A stretch of DNA of 64,000 bases from Allium sativum (lineage: Eukaryota > Streptophyta > Magnoliopsida > Asparagales > Amaryllidaceae), in contig CM060926.1 in NCBI GenBank assembly GCA_030737875.1, positions 314,996,922 to 315,060,921 on the forward strand, given 5' to 3'. Made by a program: the position numbers and the translations under genes. The notes below the pieces were generated by a model. The model did not search any database, had not been told where the DNA came from, and was given only the letters and a program-made list of their open reading frames with translations. This document shows, in pieces, positions 1-12,400 of the stretch; the stretch's first letter is position 1; each line of letters begins with the position of its first letter.

Positions 1-3000
1 AGTGCCGTGGAGCTAGGATAGCAATATGTGAGAATTTCTCACCTTTCAATTTCTTTTCTAGTTATATATATATACTAGGATGCAGACGGTGCTTAGTAGC
101 ACCCGACACAATCGTCCACAGACCATGGACTTGTTTGTTTGGCAGTTTGGTGATTGATTGCGATATTGGTTTGAATGTGGTTTGTGGTGTGAAAAATCGA
201 ATCGATAAATTGGTTAGGATAAGACGTGCGCCGTTATAAGGCGAAGGAGTAAGGCTAGGTTAGACTCTTACTCCAAATTTTGTGGTTTACATAACGAATT
301 GATTTGATTGATGTGTGAATGGCGTGGGCCTTCACTAGACCGGGGATAAGGCTAGGCCTCGTCCCGTTTCTAGTATCGTGCCGTTATGCCGCCGAAATTT
401 TCTAAAATGCGTTAGAAAAATAAAAATATCATTTTATTTAAAGAATGAACTTAATCGAAATTCATATGTTGGAATAAAATGTTTTATCGTTAAAAATATA
501 ATTTTTAACGTGGATGTGAATAAATAAATATTCATTTACAAACCAGACGGTTTGTTTATGTACACCTATTTGAAGGACAATGATTGGGTCGATAAATTTT
601 ACACATCACCCAACTGCACGAATAAAAATCTGTGTTTGATTGTTTGAAACCCCACACGGGTGTTGGGATGAAATTTGGAGTTCACTCATCCTGATTGATT
701 AAATATGTCAATCGATTGATTGACAGGCTGTTATAAGCATTATATATCTATATTTGATGCTTATACGGTGTAGTGCACTTTGGTTGATGGTTGATTATTT
801 ATCGTTGCTATTATATACATGTGTTGTATGAAAAATCCATATAATTAACTTTACATGGTAATTGGTTGGGCCTCATTCCAGTTTTAAAATAGAAATATTT
901 GAAATAGAAATATTTGAAATAGAAATATTTGAAATAGAAATATTCGAAATGGAATATTTGAAAATGTCAATATATGAAGCCGTGTTGATTAGATTGACGC
1001 CATTTTGACGTGAACGATATTTATATCGATTTTATTCATTTTAAAATGAATATTAAAAAGTAATTTTGAAATCGAATATTTCAAAATGAATTGAATTGAA
1101 AGTGATTTCGAAATGAATTGAATTGAAAACGAATTCAAAGTGAATTGAATTGAAAGTGATTTCAAAATGAATTGAATTGAAAGTGATTTCGAAATGAATT
1201 GAATTGAAAACGAATTCAAAGTGAATTGAATTGAAAGTGATTTCGAAATGAATTGAATTGAAAGTGATTTCGAAGTGAATTGAATTGAAAGTGATTTCGA
1301 AATGAATTGAATTGAAAACGAATTCAAAGTGAATTGAATTGAAAGTGATTTCGAAATGAATTGAATTGAAAGTGATTTCGAAGTGAATTGAATTGAAAGT
1401 GATTTCGAAATGAATTGAATTGAAAACGAATTCAAAGTGAATTGAATTGAAAGTGATTTCGAAATGAATTGAATTGAAAGTGATTTCGAAGTGAATTGAA
1501 TTGAAAGTGATTTCGAAATGAATTGAATTGAAAACGAAGTCAAAATGAATTGAATTGAAAACGAATTCAAATTGAATTGAATAGAAATGAATTTTAAAAC
1601 GAATTTATAGAGAAGAATTCAATTTTGCTTTGAATTGAAATGGAAGTTGAAATTGCTTTTGAAACGAATTTAAAACTATTTATATAATTCGTTTTAAATA
1701 GAAATCGACGAAGTATATATTATATATATTATATATATAATATAATGGCCTGAATAGAACGCGTCGCGCCGTGGCAGTTCGCGAATTTCGACCATTTATT
1801 TCAAACGGACATTACGGGAGATCCGACCGTCGGATTCTCCTAAAACCGGAACCGTTGGGTTCGTATCGAAAAGAGCTTTCTAACGAATGTTAGAAATTTG
1901 AAATCTAACGGTTGGATTTGGAGATACGTCCAAATCAAATTTGAAAAAGGTCGCTGTAAGTGCAGTTCGATGGCCGTTGTTGGAAATCGACTGTACGGGC
2001 CTTGATAAAATTATTAAGAATAGTAATAATTTGTGTAAAATCATAAGAAATGATTTGTGAAGAATTGGGATGAAAAACTCCATATTTGAAAAGATAAAAA
2101 TAGATTTTTATCGAAATGAACTAGTTTTGAACTAGAATTAAAATTCTATTTATTTTTAAATAAATAAATTGAATTTGAAATGGTTTTGAAAATAACCAAA
2201 ATTTCCAATGATTGCATTGGAGTGGATTTGAATCGAAATTGTCTTCGGAATATTTCGATGTTGGAATTCGTGATTATACAGGTGTTGTTAGGGAAATTTG
2301 AAAGATATATATTTATATCGTTATTTCCAATACGACATTTGTTAGTCGTAGAATTCGATATTGAATATAAGCCGATATATTTTCTATTCAGAGCCTTGTA
2401 TTGAATATCGAATGTGATTTGGGTTTGTTGTGAATGGTGTCTTCACTAACACTGTTCTTGAACCCAGTTGTGAAAAGATTAAATCTTTTTATTTGGATTT
2501 AATGAAGTGTACCAATTAAATGAGATTTCATTGGAATTGAATTGATATTGATTTTTGGGTTTATCGTGAAAGTGTTTTAAATAACACTCGTTCTTTAACC
2601 CGATAATTAATGAATGTGATTTTGGGTTTATCGTGAACTGTGTTTTTAAACGACACTGATTCTTTAACCCAGAGAAATATTAAAACTAAGTGGAGTTTTA
2701 ATGAATCTTTAATTAGATTGAAAAGATCGAGAATGGAGTATCACCAGTTTTACTCCAGGCGATAGTTAAATCTTTAATTAGATTTGAACGTGAAATGGTA
2801 ATTGAATTTACCGATAACACTGTGGTGTTAGATATGAAGTATTACCAGTTTTACTTCATGGGATGAATAGGTTGGGATTGGGAAATAAAATAAATGATTT
2901 CTTCGGTGTGGTTCGCTAATCCCGAGTTTGAATTGATATTCAAAGGTGATTAAAGGATAAATTTAAAGAATTTATCTTGGATAAAATTAATGGGAACTTT

Positions 3001-4751
3001 TCCCAAAGTATAGGAATATTTGAATAAAAGAGTATTCTGAATTGGAATGAGGCGTATGTTGTGTTTGTGTAACACTTATTTAAATATACGCGAGTTATTC
3101 GGAAAGACCGGGTTTATCCCATTCTGAATAACTGATTCGACGTGGCGTCGAAGATGAAGACGGTGGTCGAAGACCGGAAGTCTTCACGTCGTTTGGGTGG
3201 TTACTGATGATCTTGATTGGGCTGTACACCCAAGAAGATGGAAACAGTTAGTGATCGTCCAGACGTGCTTGGAGATCGATGGATATGCAGGGTACTAGGT
3301 GCCTCCGGTTTCGTTCAGACCCAGAACGGACTTGTGAATGGACTGTGTGTCTGACATTGGATTTTAGTCCGTGTGATTGATCTCTATTAAATATATATCG
3401 GTTTAGCGGCAGAGAATTTATTCTCTTGCTTAACGCCCTTCTCTGAGACGTACGAGCTCAGGGGTTATATATTGATGGATATCAAACGCATGGAGTGAAT
3501 TGCCTGTGTGGCATGCCTAAGTGGCAATTGATCGAGGCTTCTGTTGAAAAGCAAAGTCTTGTGGTGATGATCAAAGCACAGCCTGTGTGGCACAGCTTTG
3601 TGTAACGTGAATTCGCGAGCCTCGCACCCCGGTTGTGAACCAAAAACGGGAGAGGACGTCAGGGAGGGCATGCGTTTCTTTCTAGCTAGAAGTGGCGTTA
3701 GTGGTTTTACACGCCCTGACGAGTTTGACTTATGTGGTTGTTGCTATTGCGAGGCGCCTCGGTTATATCGGTTTCGGCCGATGCATTCTGGTCGGCAGAC
3801 GGACCAGACTTGCACCCCATAGGGTGGGGAGACGCATGTTCAGGGTTTAAGTTTAATCCACATCGGTGGACTGGCCCTGAGGATCCAAGGGACACTCGAG
3901 CTCTGTTCCTGAGACATGGTAGGCTAGATTGTCTCGAAGTCGGTGAGGACTATCTTTTGCCTCGGTTCATAGACGGAAATCCAATTTCCAAATACGTGAC
4001 TTTGCGGTTTTAATTGTAGAACTAGTATGGCGACATGATATATGGTACCCATGCCGCCTATGATTGATACTTATGATTTGAAGTTGTTTTATACACTATG
4101 CACTTATAATAGTATCAAATGATTTATTTAAACGTATCAAGCATACTTTGGCTGTTATAAGGGAAAACCCTATCCTCGACTGCGTTGCATTGTGTGATAG
4201 GACCTGGGTCTTATAACAGCTTCATTTTTCTTTATTTAGCATTGCGCTGTTGTTTTATGCACTGGTATTCTTGGGAGGAAACCCGTTCCGTGTTATACGG
4301 CGTGGTCCCTTGATTTACCCAATGATTGAAAATAAAGATTAAAAACTGTTTTAGTTCTCACACCAGTCACATGACTGACCTGGAGTTTATTGTTTTAACC
4401 TAAACTCTGGGTGCCCCTATTTTTGACACGGGCAGCTAGTAGTTTTGGTTTTGCAGATTTATATTCACAGGATCCTGGTTTACAGCTGGAACGATATCCG
4501 GAAAGCTTTGTATCCGTATATCTCTTCTAGTTGTGTATTGTATTATCTTCCGCTGCGATGTATTTAAATGTAATTTAAATCTCTGATATTTCTGTGTAAT
4601 ATTCATTCATACTCTGTGTATTCTTGTAATCTGATGCATTGTTGTAATATACAATGAAATGTTCTTTTGTATGCGTTCTATTTTGTCGTGTTCTCAAAAC
4701 AATTCGTTCTCTCTCTTCTCTTCGGAGGCCGGGGAAGTTCGGGTCGTTTCA
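1..4751 (+). repeat. Element A 5' LTR, left-truncated by the window edge
   Basis: Base 1 corresponds to 7895 in the 3' LTR, and the repeat stays collinear to 4751 with a net length difference of 5 bp. It ends in ...GGTCGTTTCA directly before the primer binding site. It contains the 27-bp minisatellite (1080-1580) and no credible gene. The short open frames in it recur at the same relative positions in the other LTR and are by-products of composition. Confidence 0.95.
1080..1580. repeat. 27-bp minisatellite with 108-bp higher-order unit (5' LTR of A)
   Basis: The core GAATTGAATTGAAA is followed by either GTGATTTCGAA(A/G)T or ACGAATTCAAAGT in a 27-bp period. Four variant units in fixed order form a 108-bp repeat that recurs about four times. 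Because 27 is divisible by 3, the minus strand stays open for about 190 codons (989-1570) as a 36-residue repetitive translation. I do not regard that as a gene. Confidence 0.9.
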
Positions 4752-4754
4752 TCG

Positions 4755-4766
4755 TGGTATCAGAGC
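4755..4766 (+). promoter_or_regulatory. Primer binding site, tRNA-iMet (element A)
   Basis: TGGTATCAGAGC starts 3 bp after the end of the 5' LTR. It is the standard plant complement of the 3' end of initiator methionine tRNA, where minus-strand cDNA synthesis is primed. Confidence 0.95.
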
Positions 4767-5504
4767 TTTGGTTTACAAAGCTCGAGAACAAGACACATTA
4801 GAACCATACGAAAGAATTCATCAGATATTGGATTAGTAATATCCAATGAGGATGACTCGTTAGAGATGGGATCAGTAGTATCTTAGAACGAGTGTGAAGA
4901 GTATAATTTTGAAAGTGAAAACAAAATTTTGTTTTGAAAATTTAAATCAATTATTCGTATTTGGTTATTTATTTATATTGATGTGGACAATCCCGTATAT
5001 ATAGATTTTGCGTATACGTCTGATCCGCGTGTATTCAAAGTTTTAATATACTGGATAGATATAGAATTACACTCTAGTCGCCCGGGGATGATGTTGATAA
5101 TGACCATGGCATCATCAATAATTATGTTCGTGTTTCGAAGGTGTGATTTCTATATATTTCCTATTGACTGGTGTGAGAACCAAAATTAGATAGGGCTAAT
5201 TGTTGTGATTTGGTAACAAAAATCTGATTTTTGACTATGTATCAAAGTTATGAATTTGAAAACTCTAATCCACTAATTGATTGATGTTTGTGTTGTTTGT
5301 TTATTTGTTTGATAATTTTGAACCATTATGCCTAATTGAATCAGATATTGAAAGATATTGAAAATTGGTCGCATCTGCTTGCATATACATATATATCATT
5401 GAACAGTTCATAGCAAGGAGGCTAGAGCAGAGAATAAAATTTGTTTGCCCGACAAATAGGTACATGTTTACTACATAATTTCCTGTTTTGTTTGGGTGAT
5501 GATG

Positions 5505-5649
5505 ATTTTATGAGCCTATTGGCTAGCCGCTTGGCTTTTTCTTTTTCTTTTTGAGATCTGAAGGACTGGGGAAGCTATTTGAAATTCCCCGATGCTCCCG
5601 GTGCAGGGGAGGTTATGGCGAAATTTTTCAAAAATTTAGGGTGTTAGCC
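5505..5649 (+). other. Conserved 3'-internal module, copy in A
   Basis: The block starts at a TTTTATGAGCC box, passes GGCTAGCCGCTTGGCTTTTT and a pyrimidine tract, and ends at GGAGGTTATGGCGAA plus an AT-rich tail. The same order is found at 13798-13957, 15012-15172 and 60758-60905, all on the minus strand. It has no conserved reading frame. The homology with F extends left to about 5385. Confidence 0.8.
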
Positions 5650-5763
5650 AAATTTTTGAAATTCTCAGAAACTGAAAAGTTAGAGAAGGAAAGCCAGATC
5701 GAACGTAGAGTTGATTGATCAAACCACTTTCGACTTTGTTCCTTTTCGGGGACGAAAAGTTTT

Positions 5764-5775
5764 AAGTGGGGGAGA
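5764..5775 (+). promoter_or_regulatory. Polypurine tract of element A
   Basis: AAGTGGGGGAGA lies one base before the TGTAACAACCC start of the 3' LTR. Such a tract primes plus-strand cDNA synthesis. The upstream GGGACGAAAAGTTTT is shared with D and, more loosely, with B. Confidence 0.93.
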
Positions 5776-6183
5776 TTGTAACAACCCGCAAATTCTGGGC
5801 CAGTTTAAAATTTTTATTTTGGCAATTTTAGCGAATTTTGATTATTTAAAATGAATTATTTTAAATAAAATCGACGAGAAATTTATTTTGAATATAATTC
5901 GAACGTATATATTATACGCGTCGTCGTTAGAATATAAATATTTATATATAATTATAAATAGAATTGAAAATGGCGCGGTAGTTCGATAATTCGATTTCAA
6001 ACTTCAATTGAATGTACCGGGTGCAAAACAATCCGGATTTTAGTGAAACCAAAAATGATAGGATCTAATTGATAATATCTTTCTATCGAATCCGAATAAT
6101 CAAAATTTGATAGCGGGAATCAAAAGATATGTCCAGTTGAAAATTCTGAATAGTCGCTATGGAATTCAGGCCCTTAAAAATGG

Positions 6184-6480
6184 ACATTTTGCAAATGACC
6201 TCGGATTTCGACGAAACCAGTTTTATTGGGTCCGCAGTGTCAAGTTATTGCTAGATTCCAAATTTCATAATTTTTCGAATCAATATGTGAGCGTGGCAAA
6301 GGAAAACGCGTTTGACCAGTTTCTGTTGAATTTAATCGACTGGAAATTGGCCATTTTTCAAACGGTCTCAGAATTCGACGAAACTAGTTTTGTTAGGACC
6401 GTATCGTCAATACGAAGCTAGAAAATATTTTTCTGGAATTTTTCTAGTCAGTATGTGGCCCCGGTAATTTGAAATGTACG
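6184..6480 (+). repeat. Divergent ~167-bp direct repeat in LTR of A
   Basis: The block reading roughly 'TTTTGCAAAYGACCTC...GACGAAAC.AGTTTT.TTGG.YCCG...AATATGTGAGCGTGGC' occurs at 6184 and again, diverged, at 6351. The same paired arrangement is found in D (30087 and 30250) and in F (63243 and 63070, minus strand). The duplication is therefore older than the split of these families. Confidence 0.7.
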
Positions 6481-6689
6481 TTTAAAATTCAATATAGTGA
6501 TTTAAATGAAAATTCAAAAGGAAACTGATTGTAACGATCAAATCAGCTTACGATACATATCCCATTGTGTTCGGAATGGGGGTGAAACGCTATGGACGGC
6601 AGGCGGTGGGCCTCGTTTAGAGGTCGTATGTAAAAGTCAACTTTTTGCATAATTAAATAATAATAATAAAAAATTTATTATATTTTAAT

Positions 6690-6975
6690 TCCTCCTTCCC
6701 TCCCTTATATCCTTTCTGGCCCCCCCCCGATTCATTTAAACGATTTCAGAGAAAAAAAAACCCTAATCAAATCGCCGAGCCACCGCCGAACCCCTCAACC
6801 ACCACCGCTCCGCCCAGTCGGTCGACCTCCCGCCCCTCGTTCGAACCCCGAAGCCCCCCCATCGATCGAAGACCCGAAGCCCCCCCCCTCGTTCGCGCAA
6901 CTGAAGCCGCTGAAGTTCCCCTCGCTGGCGACGCTGAAGCCTCCGACGACCTGCGAGACGCCCCCCCTCCGTTGT
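6690..6975 (+). promoter_or_regulatory. Probable transcription start and leader of the element A LTR
   Basis: A pyrimidine-rich stretch with CTTATATCC is followed by a homopurine run, AACCCTAATC (common near plant transcription starts), and a C-rich leader. The leader ends in a splice-donor-like GTT/GTAAGT near 6973. This is the only part of the LTR that looks like a plant 5' UTR. The exact start is not determinable here. Confidence 0.4.
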
Positions 6976-7079
6976 AAGTCGCTTTACATTTTTTTTTTAT
7001 TCTGTAAAAAAAAAGGGAAAAAAAATATATATAATAAACTGATTTTGTTAAAAATATATAACTGTTTTGTTTTAAAAAG

Positions 7080-7760
7080 TATAAAAACTGAATATTTTTA
7101 AAAGTAGTTTAAAACTGAATATTTTTAAAAGTAAAAACTGAATTTTATAAAAAGATAAAAAACTGAAATGTTTTAAAGAAGAAAAACTGAAATGGTTTTA
7201 AGTATTAAAACTGAAATGTTTTAAAGAAGAAAAACTGAAATGGTTTTAAGTATTAAAACTGAAATGTTTTAAAAGTATAAAACTGAAAGTTTTAAAAGTA
7301 TAAAACTGAAAGTTTTAAAAGTATAAAACAGATTTTTATAAAAGAATTTTTAAAACTGGATTTTTTGGTAAAGGAATATAAAAACTGATTTTAAAATGAT
7401 TTATAAACTAGAAGAAGATTAGAAATTTAAAAGTAAAAATCATATTTTTATATATTGAAAGCCAAAGTAAAAAAATCATATTTTTATATATTGAACTTCG
7501 ATAGAAAAATAGGATTTTTATATATTGAACTTCGATAGAAAAATAGGATTTTTATATATTGAACTTCGATAGAAAAATAGGATTTTTATATATTGAACTT
7601 CGATAGAAAAATAGGATTTTTATATATTGAACTTCGATAGAAAAATAGGATTTTTATATATTGAACTTCGATAGAAAAATAGGATTTTTATATATTGAAC
7701 TTCGATAGAAAAATATGATTTTTATATATAGAACTTCGAAATAAAAATGTGATTTTTATA
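7080..7760. repeat. A-rich and 34-bp tandem repeats in LTR of A
   Basis: From 7080 to 7330 the phrase AAAACTGAAATGTTTTAAA recurs irregularly. From about 7445 to 7760 a 34-bp unit (GAACTTCGATAGAAAAATAG plus GATTTTTATATATT) repeats about eight times with few changes; the last units are diverged. No coding content. Confidence 0.85.
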
Positions 7761-8973
7761 TGTTAAACTTCAGATTTAAAAATATGATTTGTATATGTTG
7801 AATAGCGAAATAAAAATTCGATTTTTATATATATAGTGGCCTTGGGCAACGAAGGTGACAAAAAGGCGGGAACGACGAAGACTTCTGCAAATGAAGTGCC
7901 GTGGAGCTAGGATAGCAATATGTGAGAATTTCTCACCTTTCAATTTCTTTTCTAGTTATATATATATACTAGGATGCAGACGGTGCTTAGTAGCACCCGA
8001 CACAATCGTCCACAGACCATGGACTTGTTTGTTTGGCTGTTTGGTGATTGATTGCGATATTGGTTTGAATGTGGTTTGTGGTGTGAAAAATCGAATCGAT
8101 AAATTGGTTAGGATTAGACGTGCGCCGTTATAAGGCGAAGGAGTAAGGCTAGGTTAGACTCTTACTCCAAATTTTGTGGTTTACATAACGAATTGATTTG
8201 ATTGATGTGTGAATGGCGTGGGCCTTCACTAGACCGGGGATAAGGCTAGGCCTCGTCCCGTTTCTAGTATCGTGCCGTTATGCCGCCGAAATTTTCTAAA
8301 ATGCGTTAGAAAAATAAAAATATCATTTTATTTAAAGAATGAACTTAATCGAAATTCATATGTTGGAATAAAATGTTTTATCGTTAAAAATATAATTTTT
8401 AACGTGGATGTGAATAAATAAATATTCATTTACAAACCAGACGGTTTGTTTATGTACACCTATTTGAAGGACAATGATTGGGTCGATAAATTTTACACAT
8501 CACCCAACTGCACGAATAAAAATCTGTGTTTGATTGTTTGAAACCCCACACGGGTGTTGGGATGAAATTTGGAGTTCACTCATCCTGATTGATTAAATAT
8601 GTCAATCGATTGATTGACAGGCTGTTATAAGCATTATATATCTATATTTGATGCTTATACAGTGTAGTGCACTTTGGTTGATGGTTGATTATTTATCGTT
8701 GCTATTATATACATGTGTTGTATGAAAAATCCATATAATTAACTTTACATGGTAATTGGTTGGGCCTCATTCCAGTTTTAAAATAGAAATATTTGAAATA
8801 GAAATATTTGAAATAGAAATATTTGAAATAGAAATATTCGAAATGGAATATTTGAAAATGTCAATATATGAAGCCGTGTTGATTAGATTGACGCCATTTT
8901 GACATGAACGATATTTATATCGATTTTATTCATTTTAAAATGAATATTAAAAAGTAATTTTGAAATCGAATAT

Positions 8974-9475
8974 TTCAAAATGAATTGAATTGAAAGTGAT
9001 TTCGAAATGAATTGAATTGAAAACGAATTCAAAGTGAATTGAATTGAAAGTGATTTCAAAATGAATTGAATTGAAAGTGATTTCGAAATGAATTGAATTG
9101 AAAACGAATTCAAAGTGAATTGAATTGAAAGTGATTTCGAAATGAATTGAATTGAAAGCGATTTCGAAGTGAATTGAATTGAAAGTGATTTCGAAATGAA
9201 TTGAATTGAAAACGAATTCAAAGTGAATTGAATTTAAAGTGATTTCGAAATGAATTGAATTGAAAGTGATTTCGAAGTGAATTGAATTGAAAGTGATTTC
9301 GAAATGAATTGAATTGAAAACGAATTCAAAGTGAATTGAATTGAAAGTGATTTCGAAATGAATTGAATTGAAAGTGATTTCGAAGTGAATTGAATTGAAA
9401 GTGATTTCGAAATGAATTGAATTGAAAACGAATTCAAAATGAATTGAATTGAAAACGAATTCAAATTGAATTGAA
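8974..9475. repeat. 27-bp minisatellite with 108-bp higher-order unit (3' LTR of A)
   Basis: Counterpart of the array at 1080-1580, with the same overall length and order of variant units. A TTTAAAGTG variant at 9235 breaks the long minus-strand frame in two (8883-9221 and 9234-9464), which supports the view that the frame is not maintained by selection. Confidence 0.9.
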
Positions 9476-12400
9476 TAGAAATGAATTTTAAAACGAATTT
9501 ATAGAGAAGAATTCAATTTTGCTTTGAATTGAAATGGAAGTTGAAATTGCTTTTGAAACGAATTTAAAACTATTTATATAATTCGTTTTAAATAGAAATC
9601 GACGAAGTATATATTATATATATTATATATATAATATAATGGCATGAATAGAACGCGCCGCGCCGCGGCAGTTCGCGAATTTCGACCATTTATTTCAAAC
9701 GGACATTACGGGAGATCCGACCGTCGGATTCTCCTAGAACCGGAACCGTTGGGTTCGTATCGAAAAGAGCTTTCTAACGAATGTTAGAAATTTGAAATCT
9801 AACGGTTGGATTTGGAGATACGTCCAAATCAAATTTGAAAAAGGTCGCTGTAAGTGCAGTTCGATGGCCGTTGTTGGAAATCGACTGTACGGGCCTTGAT
9901 AAAATTATTAAAAATAGTAATAATTTGTGTAAAATCATAAGAAATGATTTGTGAAGAATTGGGATGAAAAACTCCATATTTGAAAAGATAAAAATAGATT
10001 TTTATCGAAATGAACTAGTTTTGAACTAGAATTAAAATTCTATTTATTTTTAAATAAATAAATTGAATTTGAAATGGTTTTGAAAATAACCAAAATTTCC
10101 AATGATTGCATTGGAGTGGATTTGAATCGAAATTGTCTTCGGAATATTTCGATGTTGGAATTCGTGATTATACAGGTGTTGTTAGGGAAATTTGAAAGAT
10201 ATATATTTATATCGTTATTTCCAATACGACATTTGTTAGTCGTAGAATTCGATATTGAATATAAGCCGATATATTTTCTATTCAGAGCCTTGTATTGAAT
10301 ATCGAATGTGATTTGGGTTTGTTGTGAATGGTGTCTTCACTAACACTGTTCTTGAACCCAGTTGTGAAAAGATTAAATCTTTTTATTTGGATTTAATGAA
10401 GTGTACCAATTAAATGAGATTTCATTGGAATTGAATTGATATTGATTTTTGGGTTTATCGTGAACAGTGTTTTAAATAACACTCGTTCTTTAACCCGATA
10501 ATTAATGAATGTGATTTTGGGTTTATCGTGAACTGTGTTTTTAAATGACACTGATTCTTTAACCCAGAGAAATATTAAAACTAAGTGGAGTTTTAATGAA
10601 TCTTTAATTAGATTGAAAAGATCGAGAATGGAGTATCACCAGTTTTACTCCAGGCGATAGTTAAATCTTTAATTAGATTTGAACGTGAAATGGTAATTGA
10701 ATTTACCGATAACACTGTGGTGTTAGATATGAAGTATTACCAGTTTTACTTCATGGGATGAATAGGTTGGGATTGGGAAATAAAATAAATGATTTCTTCG
10801 GTGTGGTTCGCTAATCCCGACTAGTTTGAATTGATATTCAAAGGTGATTAAAGGATAAATTTAAAGAATTTATCTTTGATAAAATTAATGGGAACTTTTC
10901 CCAAAGTATAGGAATATTTGAATAAAAGAGTATTCTGAATTGGAATGAGGCGTATGTTGTGTTTGTGTAACACTTATTTAAATATACGCAAGTTATTCGG
11001 AAAGACCGGGTTTATCCCATTCTGAATAACTGATTCGACGTGGCGTCGAAGATGAAGACGGTGGTCGAAGACCGGAAGTCTTCACGTCGTTTGGGTGGTT
11101 ACTGATGATCTTGATTGGGCTGTACACCCAAGAAGATGGAAACAGTTAGTGATCGTCCAGACGTGCTTGGAGATCGATGGATATGCGGGGTACTAGGTGC
11201 CTCCGGTTTCGTTCAGACCCAGAACGGACTTGTGAATGGACTGTGTGTCTGACATTGGATTTTAGTCCGTGTGATTGATCTCTATTAAATATATATCGGT
11301 TTAGCGGCAGAGAATTTATTCTCTTGCTTAACGCCCTTCTCTGAGACGTACGAGCTCAGGGGTTATATATTGATGGATATCAAACGCATGGAGTGAATTG
11401 CCTGTGTGGCATGCCTAAGTGGCAATTGATCGAGGCTTCTGTTGAAAAGCAAAGTCTTGTGGTGATGATCAAAGCACAGCCTGTGTGGCACAGCTTTGTG
11501 TAACGTGAATTCGCGAGCCTCGCACCCCGGTTGTGAACCAAAAACGGGAGAGGACGTCAGGGAGGGCATGCGTTTCTTTCTAGCTAGAAGTGGCGTCAGT
11601 GGTTTTACACGCCCTGACGAGTTTGACTTATGTGGTTGTTGCTGTTGCGAGGCGCCTCGGTTATATCGGTTTCGGCCGATGCATTCTGGTCGGTAGACGG
11701 ACCAGACTTGCACCCCATAGGGTGGGGAGACGCATGTTCAGGGTTTAAGTTTAATCCACATCGGTGGACTGGCCCTGAGGATCCAAGGGACACTCGAACT
11801 CTGTTCCTGAGACATGGTAGGCTAGATTGTCTCGAAGTCGGTGAGGACTATCTTTTGCCTCGGTTCATAGACGGAAATCCAATTTCCAAATACGTGACTT
11901 TGCGGTTTTAATTGTAGAACTAGTATGGCGACATGATATATGGTACCCATGCCGCCTATGATTGATACTTATGTTTTGAAGTTGTTTTATACACTATGCA
12001 CTTATAATAGTATCAAATGATTTGTTTTAAACGTATCAAGCATACTTTGGCTGTTATAAGGGAAAACCCTATCCTCGACTGCGTTGCATTGTGTGATAGG
12101 ACCTGGGTCTTATAACAACTTCATTTTTCTTTATTTAGCATTGCGCTGTTGTTTTATGCACTGGTATTCTTGGGAGGAAACCCGTTCCGTGTTATACGGC
12201 GTGGTCCCTTGATTTACCCAATGATTGAAAATAAAGATTAAAAACTGTTTTAGTTCTCACACCAGTCACATGACTGACCTGGAGTTTATTGTTTTAACCT
12301 AAACTCTGGGTGCCCCTATTTTTGACACGGGCAGCTAGTAGTTTTGGTTTTGCAGATTTATATTCACAGGATCCTGGTTTACAGCTGGAACGATATCCGG

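Larger units (their letters stand above)
4752..5776 (+). other. Element A internal region (non-coding)
   Basis: This is the whole interior between the LTRs. It holds the primer binding site at its left end, about 600 bp of AT-rich sequence without a recognisable protein, a conserved ~145-bp module (5505-5649) shared with elements B and F, and the polypurine tract at its right end. The longest frame (4983-5189, 68 aa) resembles nothing I know. Confidence 0.9.

Noticed and set aside
989..1570. A 193-aa minus-strand frame with regular 9-residue repeats, resembling a repetitive secreted protein
   Set aside because: It is the translation of a 27-bp minisatellite; the counterpart at 8883-9464 is interrupted and composition is purely repeat-driven.
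6107..6421. A 104-aa frame in A's LTR as a small protein gene
   Set aside because: It covers the divergent direct repeat; the frame is not kept in D or F.
7445..7760. CRISPR-like regular repeats
   Set aside because: Units are directly adjacent without unique spacers, in a plant LTR.
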